Below, piece after piece: positions 27,421 to 40,849 of a DNA stretch of 64,000 nucleotides; the stretch's first letter is position 1, and the number at the start of each line of letters is the position of its first letter. The stretch comes from Aphis gossypii (Eukaryota > Arthropoda > Insecta > Hemiptera > Aphididae), in the NCBI RefSeq assembly GCF_020184175.1, contig NC_065530.1:38789260-38853259 (forward strand), read 5' to 3'. The translations under genes were made by a program, and so were the position numbers. The notes below the pieces were generated by a model, which saw only the letters and a list, made by a program, of their open reading frames with translations, did no database searches and was not told the DNA's origin.

Positions 27421-28129
27421 TATTATAATATTATTATTATTTATAATCGATTCGTGTTTATGAAGAAAAAAACTTGTTGAACGTTAGAGCGTTAATAAGA
27501 TCATATCTTGTTGTGGGGGAGGAGGTGCCGTGAAATATTGTATATTAATAAGTTATTGAATTGCTTATATTATTATTATTACTATTATTGTATAATATTA
27601 TTAACACGTAATAAATTATCGAATATTGATAGTACGGCGTTTTACGTCGGTTGTAAAACGCGGTTCAGTAACGGGAACATAATATTATAATGCGATAAAA
27701 TTAATAATTAAACGAAAAATCTGTCTATAAAATGTTTTTTTTTTTTTTTAAATTAGTTACATCGACTTGAACTTCTGCTGTTTCAGAGCTAACAATTGTC
27801 TATTCAATTGGCATTATAATCTCTCTTTTTTTTTTTGTTTAAAAAAACTTCAACTATTTTCCTTTGTGTTTTCTCGCAGGGTATTGACGGTATTGTACAA
27901 AATAATGTTGTATTATTTGACAAAAATATTGATTGCAATATGTATTTAATCTATAAAATTGTAACAAAATAAAAGAATAAAACGCTTGCTTATTTCAATT
28001 TTATTGTAACGTCATTCATCAAGCATACTAACACATCCCTTTTTTCTTTAATAATTCAGTTGTTAAAAATATGATTTTTGAAATTTTGAAATAAACTTTA
28101 AGATCATATACTCACTAAATTCCTGGGAT
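27421..28129. other. AT-rich sequence with an isolated acceptor
   Basis: TTTTCCTTTGTGTTTTCTCGCAG (27857-27879) is an excellent acceptor. The frame after it (GIDGIVQNNVVLFDKNIDC onward) runs about 30 codons to TAA and is followed by AATAAA at about 27968. Suggestive, unsupported. Confidence 0.2.
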
Positions 28130-28210
28130 GTTTTATACTATATTTAAGAAATGTTCTGTGTTCAGTGGAGATACAAACTTCTATTTTTCAAATGAGAACT
28201 TCCCTTTTTG
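28130..28210 (+). repeat. Copy 2 of the TACAAACTTC dispersed repeat
   Basis: TACAAACTTCTATTTTTCAA from 28172, then ATGAGAACTT. It is preceded by TTTAAGAAATGTTCTGTGTTCAGTG, which matches the inverted copy at 39136 more closely than copy 1 does. Confidence 0.5.
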
Positions 28211-28460
28211 TTGTAATTTATTTTTGAAAACATTGACGTATCAGAATAATACTTGTATCTAATAAAAGTTTTTGAGTTATTGCATTTCTATTGGATAATA
28301 GTTTCAGGATAATGTATATGAACGCTATGATCTTTTTAGAATTTTAGTAATTAATAATAAATTATTAATAATTTATTATTTATAATTTATAGTATATTAT
28401 AAATATTTACTAGTATATAATACAACATTTATAATTTGTAAAAACTAAAAATTGCTTAAT

Positions 28461-28605
28461 TATAATAAATAAATAAATATAACAATATAATATATAATAA
28501 ACTATATAATAATTTATAGTAAATATAATAAATAAATAAAAATAATAATATAATATATATTAAACTAGATATATAATAATATATAGTAAATATAATAAAT
28601 ATTAT
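28461..28605. repeat. Tandem duplication of an approximately 65-bp AT-rich unit
   Basis: The unit TATAATAAATAAATAA... ending TATAGTAAA occurs at 28461-28523 and again, with small changes, at 28524-28590, and a third copy starts at 28591. The whole block is nearly pure A+T. Confidence 0.6.
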
Positions 28606-31120
28606 ATTATCTAAAATTACATATTATTTTGATATTTTTTAAAATTATGTTTTAAGGACTATTATTATCTTTAGTATAAATATTTTTACAATTAAGAAAC
28701 TACTTGTTCACATTTATATATTAAATCAACGTTTTTAATAATTTTCTGTAAAATATTCTCTTATAAAAACCAGAAGTTTATATAGCCACATAACACTTCA
28801 GTTGGCATTGTAAAATAAAATTCAAGAATGTTAAAATATAATCTGAATACATTAAAAAATTCCAAAAATCAAAATTTGAATAAATTTATTTTTAAAAGAA
28901 ACATAGGAGTAGTTATGTTAAGTAAATCACACTGTATAATTATCTCTACAAACGGATATAATTACGTGTGATATTAAATTGCAATTTTTTAACTTGTAAT
29001 ATACTTTTGCAGAAATCGATATCAACTATACTATTCTACTTTGGATCTACACAATAACTAAACAGCACTAAAAAGAGGCGTGCACGCTTATAATTTGTTA
29101 TAGCCTCGAAAATTATGTACGATATACGTAGAATGAGTACCTACCGTTATTCTGTATGAAAACGATGTTTCTTACAACCACAAATACCTACGCAAAACAT
29201 TGTCATTCCCGTTTTGCGTTGAATTCATTCGTAACGACGGCCCTTTAACATTTATTTTGTTCAAAAGCTCATACTATTACAACACAGCTGTTGTGTTCAC
29301 GTTTACAGTTACATATTATTGTTATTATTACTACTGCTGCTAGTGACATCATAAGCTTTAAAATGGTTATGAAAAATATATATATTCATCATCCATACAT
29401 AAGTACCTAGTCGTACAGTACCTACATATTTTGAAATAATATATAAATCATACATCATATTATAATTATTTAATATTGTATTATCTTAAATGCATGTTTA
29501 ACTTGTTTAATACATATAAGAGTACGAGACAAGGAATTATTATACAGTTTAATATAATACGATATAATACTTAACAACAATTAGTTGTATGGAGTTATAT
29601 GTGTATTTATTAAGTTTAATCAAAACGTTATTTATATAATTAACAAAAAAAATATAGAATTCTTGTGTAACATTACTTCCAGTCCGGGTGTACTAATCAC
29701 AAATTGAATATAGAAGTCAGCCCTTTATAAAATGATCGGCGTTTTAAATTATTGTTGAAGAACGTAATTTATATAAAATTATGAATAATAGGTATATTCA
29801 TAGGGTTTCATGCAAAAATAACTTATAAATTAAAAATAATAATAATAAAATAATAATTCTCAATTAATATTAATTGTTAAAAATCAATTTTTTTTATCAT
29901 TTAGCGTAGAAAATATTATCATAGTTTATTTTTAATAATTTTTTCTGAGAAAATGCTATGTAAAGTATAATTGTATATAGGTAAAAGTACAACTTTAATA
30001 TGACTACCTAGTAAATATAGTACTTTATTTAATACTAATAATACTAGCTACTCACTACATTATTACCTATACGTGTACTCCAGTTATATATTATTAAATA
30101 CAAAAACATAAATAAATTGTAAACATACATTTTTGAAAAATGTAGAACATATTTTTATCTACCAATTAATTATGTTTTCCTTTCAACTGCAATATTAATA
30201 ATTTTTGTTTAGTTGTGTTACAAAAAGTCACGTTTATAAAACAAACAAAACTTACTAGTGTTTGGCAAAAACAATATTGATCTTAATTCTGATAGCACTG
30301 ATATAAATTCTTAGATTTGTTATGAATTTATGATAATTAAATTCCAATCGTTATTTTTTATCGGGTTGTATCCAACCAAAAACAAAAAATATCTGTAGCA
30401 TTGTTTTTTTTATATTATATGTATATATTTGAATCAAAACCTATGCCTAGGTGACCATGCCTTATGGCTTACATCATAGTTAAGGTTGGTAAATGGTTAG
30501 TTAACTGTAAATAAATTAACACGCAGCTATAGTGTATATTATGTAGAATAATAATTTATGTATTTATATACATACAATGTACAACTTATTAATGAACAGT
30601 ATTATTAGGTTGGAATTAATTATTAAAAGTTTTGAAATAACTTTAATATTATTCAACTAAAATTAAATTACTATTTTTTATTTAAAAAAACTAATAAACT
30701 AATGATTGGTCGTTTCATATTTCTTGTTACTTGGATGATGTTCAATCTGCTGGTTGATTCATTGGCAACTGTTGTACAGCAACGGCGAGTATATATATAT
30801 ATATATATAATAAAAAAAAAGAAATAGTAAAATCGTTTTCATAACAGAAAAATAATTGATGATCAGAAACAGAAACAAACGCGTTAGCATTACGTTGATA
30901 AATCACAATAATCAGAACTTTTAAAATTACCAATAATATAATTATTAAAACAAACATTCAGTATTATTTTGAAAACGTTTAAATGCAATAATGTTAGGTA
31001 GGTAATAAAATATTATCGTAAAAATTATAATGGGCTATGTGGCTATGGGTATATAATATTATTATAGGCACCAACAGGAAAAACGAATAAAAACAAAGCA
31101 GCAGGTAAAATAAGTATAAG
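28606..31120. other. AT-rich non-coding sequence
   Basis: Nothing supportable beyond a (TA)n at 30789-30808. Confidence 0.6.
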
Positions 31121-31980
31121 TACGAATTGTACATAGTGGCTGAACTCCTCAATAAACTACCAATTTATAGTTGGAAAGTTAATCAGAAAAATTCCATGAT
31201 GTACTTAAAGATTTCATCAAAACGACCTATCTCCTCACCCCTTCCGCGAGTCGGGTTGTTTGATGGAGACTTAATCGCTTTTGCCGTAGGTCGGGTATCC
31301 GCAGTGACGATACACGCGTACATTATTATTGTACAGCTTGTGTGCGTACAACTACCCGCGGCGTACAAAAACATTGTACTTACGGTATAATATTATTGTT
31401 ATTGTTCTTTTTTTTGTCTGTATATAGATGAGTAGGGGGTACGACGTGTTAAAACAATACAATGACGTCGTCCTATATTATATAGCACGCGTATATATGT
31501 ATATACATAGTATATAATACGGACAAAACGGTCTCGGATATACATATATATATGTATATGTATAGTGTCTGTCGTCGTACCGGTGGAAATGAGTTTTTTT
31601 TTCTTTCAACCTATTCCTGCTGCAAGTGGTGCGCACCACAGCCCAGCCTTTTACGCGTTATTGTATCGATCCTCTGCCGCGTGTGCCGCTTGGCGACTGT
31701 ATATACATGTATATATAGGAATCTCTTCGCGTCTCCGTAGTCTCTTCCCGTATTTCCACCCTCGCCGCTACCCCATCTATAACCACGTAGTCCCTTTCTC
31801 GCTAACTCGCTTTTTCCTGCCACTGCCGCCGCCACCTATACACACACATATATATATATATTATATTATTATCTCTCTCTCCTTCCCCCTCTCGCACACG
31901 GCGACTATAATATGTATATATAGGTACGACTCCATCACCTGCAGCTTGCGATCGAGACGCGTTCTTCGGTAAAAATAGAA
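31121..31980. promoter_or_regulatory. G+C- and CpG-richer island
   Basis: Contains CTCACCCCTTCCGCGAGTCG, GTGGTGCGCACCACAGCCC and CACTGCCGCCGCCACC, with TATATA runs and CTCTCTCTC tracts. Frames are open on both strands over much of it, which composition alone explains. Candidate promoter or untranslated exon. Confidence 0.3.
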
Positions 31981-34900
31981 AGATAATGATATTATATATG
32001 CATATAAATCTTTCGGACGATAAGAAAAAGTCACATTAACCGACTTAACCGGATAACCATATTATTATTAGGTGGTATCTACTTACATACATTTATGTAT
32101 ATTATGCGCCGTTGCAATATTAATGTATAATGACGCGCGTTTTAAACGGTAAGAGTCCACTGCATGATTCTTTGAAGAATTGGCGGTAAATTTGAAAAAC
32201 AATATGTTATTACCTTTAAGTTTTAAGAAAAATAAATAATTTACTGTTTTTATTTTTTTTTATTTTTCACTGTTAATATTTATATTTTAGGTTTTATTGT
32301 TTTTAATAAACAGTATACATTTTTAATTTAATATTTTGAAACACAATATTTTACACATCAACAATAATTTCGAATTTCAACTGATTAGATAATTAGTGAT
32401 AACACTCATTTAAAGTTCGATGAGCGAAGTAAAGTTTAACCTGATATATAGCGTGCGTTTAACGACTTTTTATTTTTGTTTACCTCGTTCGATAAAAATT
32501 ATGTCTTTTAACCGTTTCTAACGCTGTTGCTGCATTATAAACGAAATGTTCGAATAACAACCACCCTCGCGTTGCGGGTTTATACGCGTTAAAATGCGTA
32601 TTATATATAGTAGGTAACGACTTATAGGATTCGTTTAAACAAACACTGCAGAAGTGCGTGTTATAATACCATATTATAAACCTACTATAATATTATATTG
32701 TGACTAGTACTATTATTACACTTTATTTCTTTATTTATTATATATTATTATAAAAGCAAAAATAATGTTTGTTGTTATACGAATTTCGGTAATGTTATAC
32801 CCGTGTCTGAATTACCGAAGAAATGTCTAGGATTAGATAACTTGTTTGACAGTTTAACGAAATATGGAATGACAATCATCATCCTTCGTAAGAGAATATA
32901 AAAGATTAAAATGTTTGTATTTCAAAGATACTGACTATAAATTATAAGACAACGGTGGTACCTATTATAGATAGTAGACGGCTTTATTCCACATAATATA
33001 CTTTTTAAATTTATGAGTTTTTTGTTGCTTTTCTTGAATTCATTTTGATATTTTACGAAGAGCTTAAAATATTTAAACTGTCTTAACACTTTTACTGAGT
33101 TAACCAATTTATAATTACTATGCTACTCACCATTTTTTTAAAAATAAAAAAACATTTGCTTATAAATGAATAAAAAAAGATTGATTTAAAAAAATTGTCG
33201 ATGCATATTGTAAAATGATATTCTTATTATAAATTTTCGGGGATCATTTTTTACGAAGAATAAACGTATAATGGCATTTAAGAAACGAAATAAAATAATT
33301 AATAAATAACCTAAGTTCATATTTGATAAAATATACATTGTGGCATTATAGTTTATATATTTAATCCTATTTTTATTCGAATCTGGTTTTGTGTACAGAA
33401 TACAGCTGCTATTTGTTGATTATTATAGACATGTTATTTTATAACAATAATAAACTTTCATTTTGCTTCTATTATTCCATTACTATAATTAAACAGAGTT
33501 AGTAAGTTATTAAACGAATAAGATAAATATATTGTGTTGTTTGACAATTAGTTAATTTGGTTTGGGTAAATTTGTTTTACATTCCATTTGACAAAAACGA
33601 AATGGATACTTAACACGCGTTTTGATTAAGAATCCCGTTGGTTGGAAGTTTTATTTAGAGGGAAATAAAATGGTAAAACGTGCCGCTCGACTGTATACCA
33701 TACCCTTGCGAAAACTCGCTCTGAATCCCTTAACGACCCTATAATAAAAATTCAATAGGAATGATTACATCCTATGCATATTACCGGTCTTTTTTTTTTA
33801 TTCCTCCGATGAACTCGACATTGGTCTGAATATAAATATACAAAGTACATTGCGACATTATTTTAAAAATTTAGCAAATATAAATGTCTCCCTAAAAAAG
33901 TTTGAACCATTTTCTAAAATTATTGTTGGTGAGTTATTTTAAACGTCAACATACCTCACTCAGGTATTTGTCTATTGTTTTATTGATCACCCACAGATTT
34001 AACACCATAACAGTTTTTAAGTAGTTTATTAACTAAATTTGTTGATAATAAATAGAATTGAGCATAAATCATAATAAAATATTACAATTTTGAGCAGTAT
34101 TTAATTGGCGCGCGTAAGCAGAACAATCAATGTATTATATTCCTTCTGAAAACTAATGAAATGGGATTTCACCTTTGGGTTTTCATATATTAATCTGATT
34201 TATTCGATTTTATATCAATATAAAATATTAATGTAATGGCAACGTGACTTATACCTGTTTATAATAATACATTATCATTTATCATTAATAAAAATAATAA
34301 TACATTCTGTATTTACTTGAATCTCCACACTCATGTAGCATGCACCTACAAAATTAATTAATTCTTAATATATTATAAATTATAACATACAGTTGATTTT
34401 TCAAGCATTAAAACATGCTCTTGGTTAACCTAACCTAACCTAAGGTGAATTTTGAAAAAAAAAATTATATACAAATATAATTCATTTGTTACAATAGTAA
34501 TTATATAGTAATTACTAATTATAAAATACAAAAAATCAAAAATCCATTTCCTACAAAACCTAGAAAATAAATAAGGAATTCAAATATGTTTTTAAAATTA
34601 AATTCGGACTTTTATTACTGGGTGAATTTTTCTTTCGCTTTTTGGGATTTTCATGTAAAATTTTTTTATCACAAAATTAAGTGACATATGCGACAGCGTG
34701 TATGTACGTTACTAATTTCCAAGAATCTTAGCCCGTAGTCTATCATTAATTACATAAAGCGTTCGGGAAACTCACGCACACTAATGATCAGTCACAACAC
34801 ACACAGAGTTACACTTAACTCACGAAGAATATCGAATATTGCCTAAATAAGACCCTTTAAAAATGGTTCGCTTTCAACAGCCATAGGAAATATATTTTTA

Positions 34901-35414
34901 AATAGTTGCGTTTTTTAGAATGAGAACCTTCATAAAATGTGTGAAAATAAATGTTTTTTTTTTATTTTCATTTTTTAATGAGAACCATTTTTATTTTGTA
35001 TTGCAATATATTAAAATAGATGATTTTTTTCAAAATTTTTATATACCTAAATTTAAATTCAAATGAGTAGTGAGTTATAAAAATATATATTCTGAAAATA
35101 ATAACTCTTAAAAATAGTTTTACAACAATAAAAAATACATTAAATTTGAAAAGTATTAATGAATCAAACTCAAGTATTTAATTTTAAAACCATACATAAT
35201 TTTGTTGGATGAATAATAGTTACTAAAGTATCCAAATCATTATATCTCTCTATGTATTATCTTTCAAATGTATTATCACGAATTTCTTACATTTTCATAG
35301 AAATTTCAAGTTGAACAATTTAAAAAATACTTGTTAAAATTTCGTTTACATTTCTTCTATTACATAGAAATATTTAAAAAAAAAAAAGTAATCTGATTAA
35401 AAATGTACAGGAGA
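31981..35414. other. AT-rich non-coding sequence
   Basis: A more balanced segment at about 34680-34860 (CGACAGCGTGTATGTACG, GTTCGGGAAACTCACGCAC) may be a repeat fragment. Otherwise nothing supportable. Confidence 0.55.
34424..34442. repeat. Short interstitial CCTAA (TTAGG-type) repeat
   Basis: GGTTAACCTAACCTAACCTAA holds about three units of the arthropod telomere repeat, too short to be a telomere. Confidence 0.6.
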
Positions 35415-35475
35415 AAAGTTGGTTCTTATTTGAATATAGAAAATTTTCAGGAAATTTCTTAAATTAAATAAAGGA
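35415..35475 (-). repeat. Probable inverted copy of the TACAAACTTC dispersed repeat
   Basis: GGTTCTTATTTGAATATAGAAA followed by AAATTTCTTAAATTAAATAA matches the order of motifs in the other inverted copy, but with low identity. Confidence 0.3.
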
Positions 35476-38420
35476 ATAAAAATCAAAAATTGAATATTAG
35501 GTATATTAATATTTAATGGTAAGGTATAATATGATGCTTTATGTAGCATACCATAGCGGTTGAATCGTATACAGAAACAGTAGGTACAATTTTTAGATTT
35601 AATTTCTCACAACATTTTGGAGATGGAATATTTTAAATTTAAATTATTTATTTATTTTATTAATGGTTGATATATTGGGGGTTCATTCTGTAATATTGTT
35701 ATATTTATTATTTATATAAAGTTTAGTTGAATTTATCTAACAAGAATATTTTATACACCTTTAACGAATAATTCCTTTCTAAAAATATTTTTATCGTGTG
35801 ATTAACAGAATATATAATACTTATAATATATTATATTTTGATAAATGTCATATTTATTTTCACTTTACGTAGTTGTATATTATTTTGTTTACAGTTTGAA
35901 GAAGTAGCTGGTTGTAATCTGTATCAATAAACAAACATCGCTACGGGCAACTTTTCAACTGAAATTACTAAAATCAATTTTTTCAATAAGATTAGTGTTA
36001 AAAAATTATGTGATATTTTACATTATTTAATTCATTTGATTGAAGAAGCTTTTAAAAAATGTATAAATATTTGCACATTAATTTATGTTAATATATTTTT
36101 TTTGTAAAGTACAACACTGTTATAAAAGTCATTTCAAGAAATGTAAACGAGTCATTATAATTACAATCTAGAACAATTAATACAACTGCAGTGACTAAGT
36201 TGTCAGAGATTTTTTTTTTAAATCCTTTAATAATTATCAACATATTTTTTCTTTGTAATAAACTTTTTAACTTTTAGTTGGACATTTTTTTAGTCATAAA
36301 TAGGTATATCTAAATTCTAAATAATATATGTTAAAGTAATTTAAAATTATAGGTACTCAAAATATTATTAATAATAATGGCAATTTTTTTGCCTATTTTA
36401 ATTTTAATGAATATATTATGAAAAATATAGTCTCACAATTTTTCTTTACATAAATAGATTTCATAAGTTTTGTTCATCATTTTCTTTGTATTATATTATG
36501 ATACACAATTTATAGGACTTAACATTGATTGACGTATGCAATGCGTAACGGTTGATAATATAGATAAATAAAACTTATACATTACAGAATACAATTTGTT
36601 TGTGAAGTCATCGCTTTTCTTATTACTTATATATTACATATATCTGTATAGTCATGACATCACAAATAGATTAATTTAAAATCTTTTGTTTTAGGTTTCA
36701 AACCTGGTTGCGAGTACATATTATTATATATCAACCACGGTGTAACACGTAAAATCGCTGACCTAGAAAACTTAGTTTCTGCTATAAAATAATACGCATA
36801 CAGCTCGAATGATGATGTAAGTGTACAATATTTTTATGCGACGCACGTCGAAGTTTTTGTTTTGGTTGATTTACATAAACTTGGAAAGTAAGCACGTCTG
36901 TCGCAAAAAAACATTTCCCTTAAATTAAACGTAAAGGATTTAAAACTAGCTAGGCACGTGATTTCGGGTCATTGTAGTATTATACTATTTATACGTATTA
37001 TAATAATTTATAATGTACAAATGTATGTAGATACTTGATTCGCTAAAAACTGTTTTAATGCAGTCGAATGTGATGTAATTTTTTTTATTTAATTATATTT
37101 TCGATGAATAAAACTGTTATTGCATCGGCCAAAGAGTGAATTACTCAATTATTCATCTTAACTTATTGTTCGCTTTATTTTAAACGTACCCATACGTTTA
37201 TTTTGTATACATATAGGCGTAATACTGGATACGTTGATTATTAAATCGTCATACATTTTTTACAATTTACTATTGCAGGTATTATTAATTATTTTTTTCA
37301 ATCGTTGTTTATTTATTTTTTATTATTATTTTATACCATTAAAGTACTTATGATATTGCGATAAAACAAACTTTTCTAATTAGTTTTACTTTTCAATTTG
37401 TTTAAATTATAAAACAGAATTATATAGTCTGGACGGTTTAATTAAATTCTTAAAATATGATTTTAACAAAAATGATAGAATGTATATAATTTTATTATTA
37501 CACATTTTTAATAATTTCATAAGAACATAAAGCTATATTTTATATATGTATTAGGTATGTATATATTATAATATAATTGTAATTTTAAGGGTATATAATA
37601 TATTTAAATCCATTCAATGCAGCCTCTATCGATTACCTGAAATTATACTATGATTTTTAATTTTAATGCTAGGTGGATACATGTTGTAATAACATTTTAA
37701 CAATACCTAATAAATTAATCACCCGTATTAGTATTCAATGCGTTAGCGAAGATATTATCGAAATATTTTTATCGGCGTGACTGATGTAGTTTCCCGAGGC
37801 ACCAAATTTTTTTAAGTTTCTTGTTACTTATCACTGTTTCAATTTCAATGAATATAATATTAGACTTGATACATGTAGGTATATTTTTAAGTTTAGATAG
37901 GTATCACGTGTTATATATATCTATTCAAATATTTAACATAATTATTATTTTGGGAACTAAAAAGGTGGGTATAGTTCGGCTGTGTGGTTGGTGTCGACTG
38001 GGTCACTATAATGGATGATGGATGAATGTATTTTATTTAAATTCAATAATATATCATTGTATGCAAAAAATAATTCTGAACGGAGACGGTCTATCAGACT
38101 GTACCTACTACAGTCTACACTTCTACAGAGTATATTTCATGTTATGTATTTTTATATTGCTATTAGGTAATATTATTTATTTCATTATTATAGTAATACA
38201 AGTTGAAATAATTTTTACCGAAAACAATGCGTTTGAAAATATTATTATGTATATAAAATATAACAGTATAAATAAAAGTTTCAAGTCTCCTTGAATAATG
38301 TTTTTGAACTTATAACTTAATGATGAACATCGTTATTCATAGTTTAAATATGCATTTTGTCTAAATTTTTACTTAAAATGTTTAATAAATATTATACTTA
38401 TATCATATTATATATATAGA
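35476..38420. other. AT-rich non-coding sequence
   Basis: Nothing supportable. The frames at 37821-38294 are AT-driven and match no family known to me. Confidence 0.55.
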
Positions 38421-38990
38421 TTTTAGATTCTGAATGGAGTGATGAATGTATTGATTATACAATGATGTGTGTTTTTTTTGTGTCTGTGACAGACTCTGTG
38501 TACAGCATAACTAGTCGAAATAATGCTTCAATTTCAAACTTTGGGGGTGGTTTTCGATGGAAAAGTGAATATCCTTGGTGCATTATAGAGGTCAAAACTC
38601 AAAAGTAAACATTTTCCAACAGTTTTCAAAAAAATCGAAGAAAACAAAAAAAAAAAATGACAGAAAAACGAGAATTTTTACGCAAAACCAATTTTCGACA
38701 AAATCGATTTTTTTATAGGGTTGTAACTTGTAATTCAAAAAATAATCACTGTAAATACTTGAAATTTTCACTAAATGTTTATGTTAGTGTTATCCATATA
38801 AAGTTAATTTTTGTTTTGTTTTTGAAGTGTCGATGAAAAAATTTTGGACGGCCAAAAAATTTTGAAAATTTAATAAAAGGTTCCTTATAAGTTGTTCTTA
38901 TTTTAGCTAAAAAAAAAATTAAAAATCGTTAGCCACAAATTTGTACAATGTGTAAATATATATATTTTTTTTTATATGGTAAGGTTAATA
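38421..38990. repeat. Dispersed high-copy-type repeat, aphid-like
   Basis: Begins near TTTAGATTCTGAATGGAGTG and runs through a G+C-moderate stretch (GTCTGTGACAGACTCTG, TTTGGGGGTGGTTTTCGATG) before fading into AT-rich sequence. It resembles a repeat I remember as abundant in pea aphid scaffolds; this is recognition from memory, not a search. A related-looking start, ATTCTGAACGGAGACGG, occurs at about 38070. No inverted ends or reading frame were identified, so class and exact limits are uncertain. Confidence 0.5.
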
Positions 38991-39129
38991 AAATAAAATA
39001 AATAATCTATCTTTTAAAGATTGAGGACTTGAAAGTGGAAACCATGTAGTAATGGAATTTTGCGATGAATATAAATTTATAATGTTCAAAATAATCATCT
39101 TTTTAATGATTTACAACAGAAAAGATAAG

Positions 39130-39210
39130 TACCTAGTTCTCATTTGAAAAATAAAAGTAAATATGTACTACACTGACTACAGAATGCTCCTTAATTAAAT
39201 AAATTAAGAA
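39130..39210 (-). repeat. Inverted copy of the TACAAACTTC dispersed repeat
   Basis: Read on the - strand: TTTTATTTTTCAAATGAGAACT, with CTTAAGGAGCATTCTGTAGTCAGTG-like sequence upstream, paralleling copy 2 over roughly 70 bp with many differences. Confidence 0.45.
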
Positions 39211-39836
39211 TTGTATAAATTATAATATTATATTATAATTTCTTACAAATTTTGTATAGATATTATTTTTTTTTAATTTAAAGAGCACATTTCTAACGCT
39301 ATAGCATTGTACGTATATATATATTATTATTATCATACCTGTATGTATATTATTATGCACGCGACAGGTTTAACTACATGATTCTGAAACGTATATAGTT
39401 TTGTGCGTCGACGACCTCTATAGCTGCCACCACAGCTTGCCTGAAACGGTATTATATTATTTATTATTTACACATATTAATAATAATAACACGTTATATT
39501 TAGAACTGTACAAGCAATATAATACTTTTTAACGATAGTGTTTTTACAATATGGTGCTGAAAATTAATTTTGTATTTTTTAAAAGCGCAATAGTTAAAAA
39601 AAACAAGTATTGTTCTCTTATTGTAATGACGTTATTTACTTATTTATCGCCAACCATTTGGACGTACAAAGGCAACGGTTCTCTACAGCTAGTGTAGTGA
39701 TTACATTTTAGCCAGTTAGGTATATACCTACCCTCGACTGTTTTGTTTTACGCATAATAATAGTAATAATCATATGATGTATTATCATAAGACATATATC
39801 ATAGATTGTACGGGAATTTCTTATTTATGTCGGATA
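39211..39836. other. AT-rich non-coding sequence
   Basis: Nothing supportable except a short CpG-containing patch (GTGCGTCGACGACC) at about 39403-39416. Confidence 0.55.
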
Positions 39837-39838
39837 TA

Positions 39839-40209
39839 CAGGGTGTCCCGTGAGGATTTACCCATTGCGATATCTCGTTATCTGTATTTGTTACCACTAT
39901 GGTATTAAATAATTCACTGTTTTTCTAGAAACTAGAAAAAATATTAAAAATCAGGAAATTAATGAAATCAAAATGTTGAAACGTCAATATTTTCAGAAAA
40001 ATTAACTCTACAAAATGGCTATCTTCGATTTTTGAAAATAATTAAATAAAAAATATATTTTTTAACTTTTTTACCAAAACATTAAAATAAATTAAAACAT
40101 AAAATATTTGTAGTTCTTATTCCTGTGAGTCTTATTAAAAAATCAGAATTATGATATGTCCATTATTTCAGGAGATATCGCAATGGGTAAATCCTCACGG
40201 GACACTCTG
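39839..40209. mobile_element. Mariner-type MITE with 38-bp terminal inverted repeats
   Basis: 371 bp flanked by TA on both sides (39837-39838 and 40210-40211). The ends, CAGGGTGTCCCGTGAGGATT and continuing to GATATCTC, are inverted repeats of 38 bp with one mismatch (39839-39876 and 40172-40209). A TA target and CAGGGTG ends are typical of Tc1/mariner-derived non-autonomous elements. The interior is AT-rich with no reading frame. The nearly identical ends imply a recent insertion. Confidence 0.85.
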
Positions 40210-40466
40210 TAGAGGGTAATTATTCAAACATTAACACCCATTTTCTCGAAAATGATGCAAATTTTTAGAAATATTTTTTTTCATAGATAATTTAAAGTCA
40301 TTAGGAAATAAAATATTTTAATTTTACTAATTTTTATAACTATTATTATATTATAATAATGGCAAATAGTTTTAATTTAATATAATATGAAATAACATGA
40401 GAATCGCAATGTATAAAAATCGATTATTGACTTAGTAGTTACTTAGGTATAAGCATTTAAAGTTTA

Positions 40467-40535
40467 GATGAGCTTAGAATTGAACCAACATTTTGCGGAG
40501 TATCCCTGCCCAGTGCCCTCACTTTATTGCTCATC
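40467..40535 (-). repeat. tRNA-like sequence, possible SINE fragment
   Basis: On the - strand, 69 nt open with GATGAGC and close with the complementary GCTCATC, like an acceptor stem. They contain GGTTCAATTCT, a good match to the pol III B box (GGTTCRANNCY). A T-stem of about four pairs can be drawn, but no proper anticodon stem forms and position 8 is not T. This fits a tRNA-derived SINE remnant better than a working tRNA. No poly-A tail was found. Confidence 0.3.
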
Positions 40536-40849
40536 AATACTTTGTATCGATATCATTGTATTGAACTTTTAAGTTAAAATAGTTAAAATGAATTTCTTGT
40601 TTGAAATTTGATTTTTATGTGTTGAAATTCTCAAAAGAAGATTCTGCTTAAAAATATTTAAAAAAAAAAAATGATTATGAGTTAAATATAAGTATAATAT
40701 CTTTTTCTAAGATATCGCAGTATTGCAATGGATTACAAGTTGTTGAAAAAAAAACATGTTTCAAAATCATCAAAACTCTTATAAATTGAGTGTTTACTTT
40801 AAACAGAATCACTCTGTATATATATTATAAATATGTATATTCTGTATAC

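Noticed and set aside
27857..27955. Spliced terminal exon after TTTTCTCGCAG
   Set aside because: Strong acceptor, but the 30-codon frame is Asn/Val/Ile-rich and unrecognised and no upstream exon was found. Mentioned only in the regional note.
31565..31972. 135-codon frame on +
   Set aside because: Residue mix follows CT-rich and TATA repeats. The opposite strand is also open over much of it. No domain recognised.
34424..34442. Chromosome-end telomere repeat
   Set aside because: Only three CCTAA units, embedded in ordinary sequence on both sides.
40467..40535. Functional tRNA gene
   Set aside because: The anticodon stem cannot be formed and canonical position 8 T is absent, so it was recorded only as a tRNA-like repeat.
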